From NCBI GenBank assembly GCA_024803745.1, contig JANJXV010000004.1, positions 43,581,358-43,645,357 of the forward strand: DNA of 64,000 nt. The letters run 5' to 3'. The position numbers were made by a program, and so were the translations under genes. Positions 52,543 to 63,827 of this stretch are shown in pieces. The notes beneath the pieces were generated by a model. It had not been told where the DNA came from, did no database searches, and worked only from the letters and a program-made list of their open reading frames with translations. This DNA is from Megascapheus bottae (Eukaryota; Chordata; Mammalia; Rodentia; Geomyidae). Each line of letters opens with the position of its first letter. The stretch's first letter is position 1.

Positions 52543-55500
52543 TACTGATTATGACAAATGAGGGAAGCCATTGCACCTATGTTCCTTTGAGTCTGGCTTA
52601 CTTCACTTAATATGATTTTTTCTAAGTCTTTCCATTTCCTAACAAATGGGTCGATGTCATTATTTCTGACAGCAGCATAAAATTACATTGTGTACAAATA
52701 CCACAACTTGTTGATCCACTCATCAACTGAGGGACATCTAGGTTGGTTCCATATCTTTGCTATGGTGAATAATACTGCAATGAACATTGTTGTGCTAGTG
52801 GATTTACTATGCTCTAGATTCTGGATGGTTGCATAAATGCCAAGTACTGGAATTGCTGGGTCAGAGGAGAGTTCTATGTTTAGCCTTTTGAGGCACTGCC
52901 ATACTGCTTTCCATAGTGGTTGAATGAGTTTGCACTCCCACTAACAGTGTAGTAGTGATCCCTCCTGGCCACATCCCCTCCAGCATCTGTTGTTATTAGT
53001 TTTCCTGATCCTGGCCATTCTAACTGGAGTGAGGTGGAATCTTAGAGTTGTTTTGATTTGCATTTCTTTTATGACCAGAGATGTTTAGCATTTCTTCATG
53101 TATCTATAGGCCATTTTTGTTTCTTCTTCAGAGAAGAGTCTGTTTAAGTCTTTGGCACATTTTTAAATGGGATGGTTGTTACTTTGGAGATTAGTTTTGG
53201 GGTGATTCAATTTTTTGAGTTGTTGATGTATTTTAGATATGAGGCCTTTGTCCGTTGTTATGTCCTTTGCCATACAAAAGCTCCACATTTTAGAGCAGTC
53301 CCACTTATCCAGCCTTTCTCTGATTTGTTGTGATTCTTGGTCCTCATTGAGAAAATTTTGACCTGTGCCAAGGAGGCCTCGTGTATCTCCTATTCCTTCT
53401 TGTAAAGTTTTCAGTGTGTCAGCTTTTACCTCCAGGTCTTTGATCCATTTGGAGTTAATTCTTGTGCAGGGTGACAAACAAGGATCCAACTTTAGTTTTC
53501 TGCAGGTGCTTAACCAGTTCTGCCAGCACAACTTGTTGAGGAGGCTGTCTTTCTTCCGTTCCATTTTTTTGGCTCCCTTGTCAAAGATTACGTGGTCATA
53601 GGTCTGTGGTTTAATATCTGGGTCCTCAGTTCTATTCCATTGGTCTTCAGGCCTGTTCTTGTGCCAGTACCAAGCTGTTTTGATAGCTATAGCTCTGTAA
53701 TACAGTCTAAAGTTTGGTATTGAAATTCCTCCGGCGCTGTTCTTTCTACTAAGTGCTTTTGCTATATGGGGTCTTTTATTATTCTATATGAAATTTTTGA
53801 TTGCCTCTTCTATTTCTTTAAAGATTGACATTGGGATATTGATGGGTATTGCATTGAATTTGCAGATAGCCCTTGGCAAGATTGTCATTTTAACAATGTT
53901 GATTCTTCCAATCCAGGAGCATGGGAGGTTATTCCATTTCCTTAGTTCTGCTTTAATTTCCTTTTTTAGGGTTTTAAAGTTTTCATCAAAAAGGTCCTTT
54001 ACATTCTTAGTTAAGCTAATTCCTAGGTACTTTATTTTCTTTGAGGCTATTGCAAAAGGAGTTGCTTTCCTGATTATTGCCTCATTCCTCTCACTGTTGG
54101 GGTAAAGGAAGGCAGTTGATTTTTGAGGGTTAATTTTACAGCCTGATACCCTTCCAAAGTTTTGAACCAGCTCAAGGAGCTTGGGAGTAGAGTCTATAGG
54201 ATTCTTTCAATACAGAATCATGTCATCTGCAAAGAGGGATGGTTTTACTTCCTCTTTTCCTACTTGGATCTCCTTTATGCTTGCTTCTTGCCTTATTGCA
54301 CTGTGTTAAAGAGGAGTGGAGAGAGTGGACACCCTTGTCTCATTCCTGATTTTAGAGGGAATGGCTTTAGATTTTCACCATTAAGTGTAATACTAGCAGT
54401 GGGTTTTTCATACACAGCCTTTATTATATTGAGGAATGTTGCATGGATTCCTAGTTTCTCTAGAGCTTTTAACATAAAGGGGTGTTGGATCTTGTCAAAT
54501 GCCTTTTCTGCATCTATTGAGACAATCATGTGATTTTTGTCCTTGCTTCAGTTGATGTGTTGATTATATTAATTGATTTGCATATGTTGAACCAGCTTTG
54601 CCTCCCTGTGATGAATCCAGTTTGATCATAGTGTATAATTTTTTTTGATGAGCTGTTGTAGATGGTTGGCCAGTATTTTGTTGAGAAGTTTTGCATCGAT
54701 GTTCATTCAAGAAATGTATCTATAGTTCTTTTTCTTTGATGAATCTCTGTCTGGTTCGGGGATGAGGATTATACTGGCTTTATAGAATGAGTTGGGTAAA
54801 GAACCTTCATTTTCAATTTCGTTGAAGAGCATGAGGAGTATTGGTGTGAGCTCTGCTTTGAAGACCTTATAGAATTCAGCTGTGAATCCACCTGGCCCTG
54901 GGTTTTTCTTAGGTGGAAGTTCTCTAATTGCTATTTCTATTTCAGGGCGTGAAATAGGCCTGTTGAGTTGGGTTAGTTCTTCTTGGTTCAGTGTGGGTAT
55001 GTTAATATTGGCTAAGAATTCATCCATTTCTTCTAGATTCTCAAATTTGTTGGGATTAAGGTTTGAGAAGTATTCCCTCATGATAGTCTGAATATTGGTA
55101 ATTTCTGTCGTGATTTTACCATTTTCGTCTGTGATTTTTTTTATTTCGGTATGCTCTCTTTTTTTTTTTGGTAAGATTTGCTAAGGGTTTGTCAATTTTG
55201 TTAATTCTTTCAAAGAACCAACTCCTTGTTTTGTTTATTCCTTCTATAGTTTTTTTCAGATTCCAAATCATTTAATTCTGCTTTGATTTTAATAATTTGC
55301 TTCCTTCTACTGGGATTAGGGTTGGTTTCTTGCTCTATTTCCAGGAGCTTAAGATGAGACATTAACTTGTTGGTTTGCGATTTTTCCAACTTGCACTTGT
55401 AGGCACTCAGCGCTATAAATTTTCCTCTGAGTACTGCATTTGCTGTGTCCCAAAGGAGTTGGTATTTTGTGTGCTCCTTACTGTTAAATTTCATGAACTG

Positions 55501-56309
55501 TTGGATTTCTGTTCTGATCTCTTCGATGACCCATTGGTGATTCAACAATGTGTTGTTCAGTCTCCATGAGTTACAGGATTTTCATTGGTGGAGATATGTG
55601 TTCAGTTCCAATTTGATGCATTTGTAGTCTGACAGTGTACAGGGAATAATTTCCGTGTTTCTGAATCTGTCCAGGTTTGTTTTATGGCCTAAGATGTGGT
55701 CTGTTTTGGAAAATGTTCCATGTGCTGCTTAGAAAAACGTATATTGTGTTGTTGCTGGGTGGAATAATCTGCAGATGTCTGTTAGATATAGTTGGTCTAT
55801 ATATTGTTCAGTTCTAAGGTTTCTCTGTTGAGTTTTTGCCTTGTTGATCTGTCCATAGGTGAGAGTGGTGTGTTAAAGCCACCATAATCATTTTGTTTCG
55901 ATCTATGTATGGTTGCAGTGAAAGTAAAGTTTGCTTGATGAAGTTCGGAGCTCCGAGATTGGGTGTGTAGATATTTAGGATCGTTATGTCTTCCTGGAGG
56001 AAAGATCCCTTTAGTAGTATGTAGTAACCTTCTATGTCTTTTCTTACTAATTTTAGTTTGAAGTCTATTTTATCTGATATGAGGATGGCAAGTCCATCCT
56101 GTTTATGGGGGCCGTTAGCTTGATAGTTTATTCCAACCTCTCACTTTCAAAAGATGATTCTTTTTTTGGGTAAGATGTGTCTCTGGAAGACAGCAGAATG
56201 ATGGCTCTTGCTTTTTGATCCAACTAGACGGTCAATGCCTTTTAATTGGAGAGTTAAGTCCATTGATATTGAGAGTTAGGATTGAGAGATATTTATTAGG
56301 TCCTACCAT
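52543..56309 (-). pseudogene. L1 ORF2 (endonuclease-RT), all domains present but frameshifted
   Basis: ORF2p nicks target DNA and reverse-transcribes L1 RNA at the nick. It starts at ATG 56309 (MVGPNKYLS). The endonuclease region is broken by frameshifts around 55.6-56.2 kb. Linker/RT frames follow: MLNHQWVIEEIRTEIQQFMKF (55548), [59 protein letters not shown] (55081; the GPDGFTAEF Asp reads Gly) and [29 protein letters not shown] and FADD (54222-54233, both Asp intact) follow. About 20 bp are missing near 54301 (frameshift), and about 54 bp (in frame) near 53258 relative to the copy at 35.2 kb. The natural stop at 52543 gives an original length of about 1,275 codons, like other L1s. Confidence 0.9.
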
Positions 56310-56357
56310 TTTTAAAAGCTTTTATTAGGGCCTGTGTCTTGACAGTTCTTGTGGTCC

Positions 56358-57546
56358 TTAGATGGTATGCTGTTTAGGTGCCATTTCTTTCCCTATACTG
56401 CATTTATTTTGGTTTTCTGTGTATAGAACATCTCTGAGAATTTTCTGTAGTGTTGGTTTTGTTGCTATGTATTGTTGCAGCTTTTCCCTGGAATGGAATT
56501 TTTCTACTGTTCCCTCAGTTATGAATGAGAGCTTAGCTGGGTACAGTATTCTTGGTTGGTAGTTATTTGACTTCAGAGCATGACATATACGCTTCCAGTC
56601 ACTTCTTGCTTGCATGGTCTCTTCTGAGAAGGCTGGGGTTATTCTTATTGGTTTGCCTTTATAGGTGATTGATCTTTTTTCCCTGGCTGCCTTTAGGATC
56701 CTTTCTTTGGTTTCTATTGATCCAGTTCAGATTATGATGTGGTGGTGGGATGTTCTTTTCTGGTCAGGTCTGTTTGGGGTTCTAAAAGCTTCTTGTATCT
56801 GGATGGGCCTGCCCTTCTGGATATTTGGGAAATTCTCTGAGATGATACCCTGAAGTATATTTCCAATACCATTGATCTCTTTCTCCAGACCCTCCTCAAT
56901 TCCAATTAGCCTTAAATTATGCTTCCTAATTGTATCTTGGACCTCCTGTAGCGCTCTCTCATATTTCGTAGATTTGGATTGACTCGTTTTCTATTCTTTC
57001 TCTATAATAACTAAATTATCTTCAGCCCCGGAAATTCTCTCCTCTGCATTGTCTAACCTGCTATCAAAGCTATCTACTTTATTTTTCATCTCCCTTCCTT
57101 CTAATTGCTCATTTTTGATGCCTTGCATCTCTTCTTTTAGATCATGTATGGATTTGTTTAGCTCCTTGATTTCCATTTGAGTGGTTAGCTCAGTAGCTTT
57201 ATTTTCTTTGAACATTTGCTGGAGTTCGGTCACCTTTTTATTTGTGGATTCTATGAATTCATCCATCTTTCTTTGAAAAACCTTTATTATGGCCTCCTTT
57301 ATAGCTTCTTGTTTTTCGCTTATCACCTTGTTTATGGTTTCCTCTTGTTCAGCTATGGCTTCCTCCCTTTATCTCTTTATTTATATTTTCACATTTTTCA
57401 TTAATGATGTTCATCAATTGCATTTGTATAGCACTTGGAAGACTCTCCTCTGGGTTTGCCAGTGACTGTTCCATTGTCTGCTTACATTGGGTGGGGGATG
57501 TTGTTTCTTGATTTGACATTTTTCTTGCGTTTCTTGTTCTGCCCAT
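56358..57546 (-). pseudogene. L1 ORF1 (one frameshift, one nonsense codon)
   Basis: ATG 57546 opens MGRTRNARKMSNQETTSPTQCKQTMEQSLAN. An extra base near 57370 (AGATAAAGGGAGG, where the copy at 11.4 kb has AGATAAGGGAGG) shifts the frame after 58 codons or so. The coiled coil continues at 57326-56991 until a CAG-to-TAG change (EKE* where the sister copy reads EKEQ). The C-terminal domain is clean at 56615-56358 (MQARSDWKRICHALKSNNYQPRILYPAKLSFITEGTVEKF...). The 1189-bp span equals the sister ORF1 within a few bases, so only a few lesions separate it from an intact gene. Confidence 0.88.
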
Positions 57547-58081
57547 TTGAAAATGGGAGCAAGATTATTACTAAACACAATTATAGTTTTTCATATATAA
57601 CCAACCTAGACCTCTGTACCTGGCAGACACTAGATGTCCACAATTTTTGATTGGTGTTATCACTCTTTCTTTTTGTGCACTTACAGACAAATCTAATACA
57701 ACCACTGATAAGCTATTAAGCCTCTCTGAGCCTAGAGAATAATTAAACACCTAGATATACAGTATTGCTCAACAGCCATCAAGTGTAGATCCATGCATTA
57801 TAAGGGTTGAAAGATGAATAGAGGACCAGAGATAGAAAAATAGAATGAGAGAGGTCAGGGGAGGTACAAGAGGATTAACGTAGGAGGGTAAGAATATTAT
57901 AGTTATATAGAAAAGGTATAGCGTAAGGATAACTGACCTAAGTTGGTAAGTAGGTATCATATTTGAGTACAACGTTTGGAAAGTATTAGAATAAAACTTA
58001 TGTTTTGCTGCACGACTAGCTCTTAGCCCAACCAGTACCTCACAGTGGACCATGGTTAAGCATCTATGAGCTTCAGTCTGA

Positions 58082-58561
58082 GTGTGCTGGGCAGATGTTT
58101 TCCTGTGCTGCTTCCAGGGGCAGCCCCCAGCCAAGGGTCTGGGGATTGAGAGTTTCCAGGGGCTTTCAGTAGGACCAGCAGGAGACAGCTCTGTTCCCAG
58201 GGGCATGGCCCAACTGTGGACGTGGGCTCCAAGGGCGGAGCCTCGCCTTTATGATTCTCAGAAGGCAAGCTTGGCTGCTGGTCGGCCCTTCAGATCCCTG
58301 CTGTGTTTCCACTGCTTTGTCAGAGAGTCTGTGACTCTGGGGGGCCCCTCGGTGCTGTCTTGCTCAGGATTCCCAGCTGGAGGATGCCCTGCTCAAGAAT
58401 TAAGAGGGAGCAGATGCTGGCTCCTATTTTCCTCTCTCACCCCACCTCTGCAGGGTCCCAGCGCCCTCCACTCTCCAGATCCAGTGGGCTGGGAGAGGAG
58501 CCTGGTGGGCGGGTGGGAGCTGGGACAGCTCCGCCTCCTCTGGTGGGGTGCTGAATTTTAG
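58082..58561 (+). CDS. Antisense ORF in type A L1 5'UTR (hypothetical, 159 codons)
   Basis: It runs outward, opposite to the L1. MCWADVFLCCFQGQ opens the frame; it passes through AKGLGIESFQG, RPFRSLLCFHCFVRESVTLGGPSVLSCSGFPAGGCPAQELRG and LHSPDPVGWERSLVGGWELGQLRL. The other type A copy carries both halves of this sequence, but in two frames (10275-10753). No domain is recognised, and no transcript or translation evidence is available from sequence alone. Position and orientation recall primate L1 ORF0. Confidence 0.3.
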   Translation: MCWADVFLCCFQGQPPAKGLGIESFQGLSVGPAGDSSVPRGMAQLWTWAPRAEPRLYDSQKASLAAGRPFRSLLCFHCFVRESVTLGGPSVLSCSGFPAGGCPAQELRGSRCWLLFSSLTPPLQGPSALHSPDPVGWERSLVGGWELGQLRLLWWGAEF

Positions 58562-58618
58562 GATCTGCCTGCCTGTCAGTCTCCAGTCAGAGGGCTGGGG
58601 GTTGAGCCTTTTGGGCGG

Positions 58619-58993
58619 GTGGGAGCTGGGACACCTCTATCTTCCTTGGTGTGGTGCTGGGTCTTAGTACCGCCTGCCTGTCAGTCTCCAGTCAATGGCC
58701 TGAGGGAGGGGGCTGTTGAGGGAAGGGACAGGATTCTAAATTCCTTGCCCCCCTGCTCCTGCCAGTCTTTCTCTGGTGGGGTGGAGGGGTCTGAGTTATG
58801 TTCTATTGCTTGGCACAAGCTCGGCTTTCCCTATGTGTTTGGGGACGCGCTGTATTACTCACGCATCTGTGGGTGTTCCACGGTGGTGGGGAGTCTTTCA
58901 CTCCCCTTGGTTCTCCTCCGCCACCTGTGTTCCATGTCTGGGTTCCGCTGCTTGCTGTTCTGGTTTCGTGTCTGGGTTCTGCTGCTTCTGTAG
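58619..58993 (+). CDS. Second antisense ORF in type A L1 5'UTR (hypothetical, 124 codons)
   Basis: Follows the previous antisense ORF on the same strand. It matches the minus-strand ORF 9524-10090 of the other copy over PPCSCQSF.GGV.GSEL.SIAWH and LCSMSGFRCLLFWF.VWV. Frame conservation between copies may only reflect few indels in young, GC-rich DNA. Confidence 0.25.
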   Translation: MGAGTPLSSLVWCWVLVPPACQSPVNGLREGAVEGRDRILNSLPPCSCQSFSGGVEGSELCSIAWHKLGFPYVFGDALYYSRICGCSTVVGSLSLPLVLLRHLCSMSGFRCLLFWFRVWVLLLL

Positions 58994-59319
58994 CTCTCTG
59001 GCATGGTCCTGTGCTGGTTTCTGCAGCGGTTGGGCTGGCTGGCCCGGCCCCCTCTGCAGCTGCTTTTCGAGGAGCTGGTGGTGAGGGGTGGGGGAGGGGT
59101 CCTCGTGTTCCGAATTCTTTGAGAAAGTTGTATGTGAGCTTTATCTGGATTTCTTTTCCAGTTTGAGTCCTTCTCCGTTGCTTTTTGAGTTTGTTGTTGT
59201 GGATTTCTTAAGATAATTGGCTTGTGGGACTCCCTAGTTCTCTCTTTTTGTGAGAGAGAGCTAGGCAGCGTCCCTATTGTCTCGGCGCCATCTTCTGACT
59301 CCGTCTTTATTGATGTTTT

Positions 59320-62300
59320 AAAGATAAGTTTATAATAATATTTGTTACTTACAAATTGTTATTTCACACATAACAGTTCATATTTTAATTACAAATATTT
59401 AATCATAAAATATTTATTTCTCATAAAGTAGGATAAATCCTAAATTTATCCTAAATTTTATTATGAGAATAAGGAAAAGCATGGAGCAAATAAAAAATCT
59501 GAAAAAAAGTGAAACCTAATTTAACGCCTGGCAAAGCTCGATGCTTCATCACATTATAGAATCCTCTCACCTGTATGACTTATTATTTTATAATCATTTA
59601 AATAAATATACACAACTGTATTTTCATTAAATATTAATATATTGGGGAAGATTATTAAGAATTGACTCATGAGGACAAATATAAATATCTAAGTTAGGGT
59701 ATTTGAGGCTTTTATTGTGAACTTGTAAAGTGTCTAGCTGATGGGAAATAGCAGTCTAATATTATCAATAATTAATATATTAGATAATGACATCCTTAGT
59801 AAATGTTCTTCAGGAACAATAAAGTATTCTTAATAATAATCCCCTCCAGTTTTATTGTAGAGTCAGGAGCTATTTTATTATTGCAATACACACAAAATAG
59901 AGCATTTATTGCTATTATACTAAATAAATGAAGTGAAACAAAGAGGCCTTTAGATGAACTGTATTTTATGGCTAAAGCACACAGATGATTATATGGCAAA
60001 GCAACTTGGAGTTCACTCAGTCATTTTACTCATTCATCTGCATGTGTGAGGGTGATGCACTACCACAGAAGCCTGATTCTGTTGCTTCGTTATCTTGTAG
60101 GGTTTTGAGTGAGCGGACACAAAAGTAAGTAATGTCTGAATATTGTAATTAAAATGTAAAGAGGAAACAAAAAATTACTGTTTTACATCTTTAATGTAGA
60201 ACCAATAAAATTACAGGAACTTAAATTTTAATGCAACATCGTTCCTGTGTAAGTACATTTCAAAAACGTAAGTAACACATTTTAAAATATCCTGTTTAGG
60301 TGCTCAATTCTTGAAATGCTATTTCCCAAAGTTCAGAAATAGAATTTTTGAGGGAGAGAGTATGACTTGTTTTTGTTCGTAAATGTGTTTTGTTAGTCCC
60401 TTTGTTCATTTCCTACATTGTTTTTATCAATTGGAAGATGTGTGGTCCCATAAAATAAATATGTTGATACTGGAATATTCATTTGTGCAGGTCTACATCT
60501 GAAAAAATAATAGGTAGTATATATTGTCACAAATACTTACAGATATGCACATTTCAAACAGTTCAATGAAATAGGTTCCAATGATAGGTTACTGATCTTT
60601 ACTTAATGTGTTATACCACCTATAAATTAGTTTTCTAGGGCCACACTTTTATCTGCAATCGATACAAACAATAGTATTTTTCATATGTTGATTATCTTTT
60701 CCTAACAGTACAACTAAAAGCAGAAATCTCTTAGCATTCAGGAAACCTGTAACATTTATCCTTCTTTTTGCTCTTAGGTTTTGTTCTATCTTTAAGTAGA
60801 TTTAATCTCTTCTCACTGACCTGCTAAACATTAAGATGTACTAGAATTTAAAGAAAGAAAGGAGGAATTTATTTAATCTAACTACCTGTGTGAGCCATTT
60901 AGTGCTGCTAAATTCTCCATTTCCACCACTAATATTTAGGAATGAAGTGGCTCACTTCTAGTGATTCCAGATTTGTCTCTTTCAGTTCCTTCCATTTTCC
61001 TTGCATATAATTGCCTACAAAATCTACTAATACCATCTTCCAGGGAATTTGTCACTATTTTGACTTTACTTCTGGAGTTATTATAGTAAATATTCCAATT
61101 ACCTCTTACCCTCAGTTCTATTAGTGTAACTAGGAAAGAGTTAAGTCTGTTCCTTTCTCTTTCTTGTAGGTCCCTAGATTTCTATTTCAGGGATACGTTG
61201 TCAAACTAGTGTTGTAGTACTGAAAATAATTCTAGAATAAGACTGGCTAAAAATAGATATGGCTATTACAGGTTATAGAATTTGATTAAAGGCCACATAG
61301 AAATATTTTAACATCCAAATGACAAAACACATATAAGTTGAAAAATTCAAAACATCATTTAGTGTTCTCCATACCAAACAAAGATCTACCCTTTGGTAGA
61401 TATGACTTTCTCATTGCCTACATGAGCACTCCATGTGACATCTAGGCCAAAGTAAGAATATGGGTCCAGAGATTCAGGGGCTTATGATTGTAATCCAAAA
61501 TATTCAAGAGGAAAAGATAGGGGAGAGAGTAGTTCAAGGCAATTCTAACTCAAAAAGCTAGTGATTCCAGTTATGGAGGTAAGTGTTCTATGTATGCATG
61601 CAGACACCAAACAAATTCATGTGATCTTTACTGAATATGTAAAGCAAAAAAAATTTAAAAAAAGGCAAGACCATAGGCTTATATGATAGCCTGCCTACTA
61701 AGCTCAAGGGTTAGAGTTCAAACCTCAGTCTAGCTAGTATATATAGAACCAATTCTGATTAAAGACACTACTAGAGAACTGGTATAGGAATTAAGCTAGT
61801 CTAGATTACATGCATACACTGCATTTCTTGTTTACTGTCCCTCTCACTCTTTTTATCTTATTCTCTCTCTCTCCCTCTCTTCTATTTCTCCTAGAATATG
61901 TAAAATGAAAATCATCCACTACTTAACAGAAGCATAAATTTATCCTTTAAAATGAGAACAAAATAGGAGCATCAAATATGGTTCATTAAGATAAGAAGCC
62001 AGCAGTCTTCTCCAGCCTAAAAATGTCAACCCTTCAGTTAATGCCCCTAGAACCTTTGGAGTAGAAAGAGGGAAACTTGTTATTAGCTACCTGAATTCAT
62101 GATGAATAAAAATGTGAAGGAAAATAAATGACAGTGTGATCTCTAAGGTTTGATTTAATTTGTTAAATAACCAGAGAAACAAAAATATCCCCTTTGGATG
62201 TTAAATGGCAAGGCTAATGATATGTGAATACATTAAAGAGCCAATGAAATATAGATAAACCTAGATAGCATACAGTAACTGAAAATTTAATAATATAAAC

Positions 62301-62320
62301 AATTGTTTCCACAAGTCCTT
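59320..62320. other. Single-copy AT-rich sequence; no gene identified
   Basis: 3 kb without a repeat I can name with confidence. 61470-61740 (GGGGCTTATGATTGTAATCC, GTAGTTCAAGGCAATTC, then AGAGTTCAAACCTCAG) may be a very old composite SINE. No ORF has protein character. Confidence 0.5.
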
Positions 62321-62321
62321 C

Positions 62322-62425
62322 ATTTTTTACTTAATTTCATTGTAAAGGTGATGAGCAGAGGGGTTACAGTTGCATACATAAGGTCATGAGTACATTTCTT
62401 GTCAAATATTGTTACCCCAAATCCT
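62322..62425 (-). mobile_element. Old L1 3' end fragment
   Basis: TTTCATTGTAAAGGTGATGAGCAGAGGGGTTACAGTTGCATA matches the terminal block at 40497-40540 (reverse complement of 2345-2385). Confidence 0.6.
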
Positions 62426-62429
62426 TCAT

Positions 62430-62750
62430 GTTTTAAAGTCATTTAGAAAGGTGTTCTCAGTTAGGGATTAGGAAAATAAATTTTAATTTAAAGTGAATTT
62501 TTATATGTTTTTATCATATGTTTTTATATGTTTTATATTGGTTTTCATTTCATTTTTGATTTGGCATATATTTTAATATGAGGATGTTCATTGGTGACAG
62601 TTCTATGTATGTACAAAGTACAATTTAAACTAATTCACCTCCTATACCACATTCCCATTCCTAGTCTTTCTCCTTTTCAAACAGCACTTGACAGAATTTA
62701 TTGAGAGGATTAATTATTATGCACACATATGCATGTGTGTGTGTGTGTGT

Positions 62751-62781
<31 letters not shown>

Positions 62782-63515
62782 AACCTTTGGTCTTCCTCAT
62801 CCTTCAGTATTACTTGTGAACTTATCTCCTTTTTACTTCCCATTTCCATTACTACTCTTAATAGGGTTAATACTCTTAATTCTCTTAATAGATAATTTCT
62901 TTAACCTATTTATATTCCAACCATTTCTAAATTTTTGTCCTCCATGTCTAATCATTGATGTTTCTTGCCAGACTAACCCCCCCCCAAAAAAGTAGACAAT
63001 ATCCTTTACTTGGATAAAACCCATCTTCTTGGTCTTTATTAATAAGCGTCTCAATATGCATTAAAAGGACAATTTTAATCAATTAAATGGTAAGCAGGTT
63101 TACTGTCTCTGAAATGTTGGGTCAAATAGCTGGCCACTGGCTGTCACATAGCCAGAGTGGCTTTTCATTGTCTCTTTGTGACCCTGTAGCTTTTCTACTG
63201 TATTTTGTGTTCTGGGTCAGAATGCTATAGCCTGCAAATGTTGTGGTGTTGGTAGGATTAATTCTCCTCTGTCCAGCATTAGAAGCACCTTGCTGTTTTG
63301 TAATCTCATGATTGACTTTCCCAGTTGGACATTCTCAGTGTGGCAGAGGGAGCTCAGATATATTCGCTTTCACCTCACTTACCCCTATGATGTGGACTGT
63401 TAACTCAATTTATCTTTTTTACTTTGTTATTATCTCACTGGAAATTTCAGCTCCACAACAGCAGATGAATCCTCTCCTTTGCACAATGCAAACAGTAATC
63501 TCACCTATTAAGAAG
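62430..63515. other. Unassigned sequence containing a (TG)n run
   Basis: Apart from the (TG)n at 62733-62781, nothing recognisable. Confidence 0.45.
62733..62781. repeat. (TG)n microsatellite
   Basis: About 23 TG units with one TATG interruption. Confidence 0.95.
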
Positions 63516-63517
63516 AT

Positions 63518-63745
63518 GTTCAAGCCAGACACCAGCAACTCACACTTAGAATCCTAGATACTCAGGAGGCAAAGGTGTGAGGAGTACAGTTCAAAGCCTG
63601 CCCTAGCAGGAAATTTGTGGTACTCTGATCTCCAATAAACTACAAAAAGCCAGAAGTAGAGCTGTAACTCAAGTAGTGGAATGAACAAAACAAACTCAAG
63701 GATAGCACCCAGGCCTTAAGTTCAAGCTTCAGAACTGACAGATGT
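63518..63745 (+). mobile_element. 7SL-headed composite SINE (family B), diverged
   Basis: AAGCCAGACACCAGCAACTCACACTTAGAATCC, CTACTCAGGAGGC-like CTCAGGAGGCAAAGG, AGTTCAAAGCCTGCCC, GATCTCCAATAAACTAC, then AGAGCTGTAACTCAAGTAGTGG and TTAAGTTCAAGCTTCAG. Confidence 0.8.
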
Positions 63746-63827
63746 GAATTTTTGTGTGGCATTATTAAGATTCACATCATTAATATTAATGCTAATACCA
63801 GAACAAATAGTGTTCTTTAAATCCTTC

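Larger units (their letters stand above)
52135..59305 (-). mobile_element. Near-full-length L1 with type A 5'UTR
   Basis: A minus-strand element of 7171 bp: 5'UTR 59305-57547, ORF1 57546-56358, spacer, ORF2 56309-52543, and a 3'UTR with a C-rich (G-rich in sense) tract at 52236-52290. TTTATTGATGTTTT occurs at 52121-52134 and 59306-59319, a perfect 14-bp duplication that fixes both ends. It is the most complete L1 here. It carries one indel and one nonsense change in ORF1 and multiple indels in ORF2, so it is dead. Confidence 0.93.
57547..59305 (-). promoter_or_regulatory. L1 5'UTR, type A promoter half (58020-59305) plus shared half
   Basis: The UTR begins at 59305 with GACGGAGTCAGAAGATGGCGCC. 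The YY1-like motif is at 59286-59294. Two tandem ~105-bp monomers span about 58500-58700 (TCTCCAGTCA at 58580 and 58685 on the plus strand). The GC-rich part ends near 58020; the remainder matches the UTR of all other copies. Confidence 0.75.

Noticed and set aside
61470..61740. Possible old composite SINE
   Set aside because: TGTAATCC and GTTCAA words occur in the right order, but the similarity is too weak to list as a separate element.
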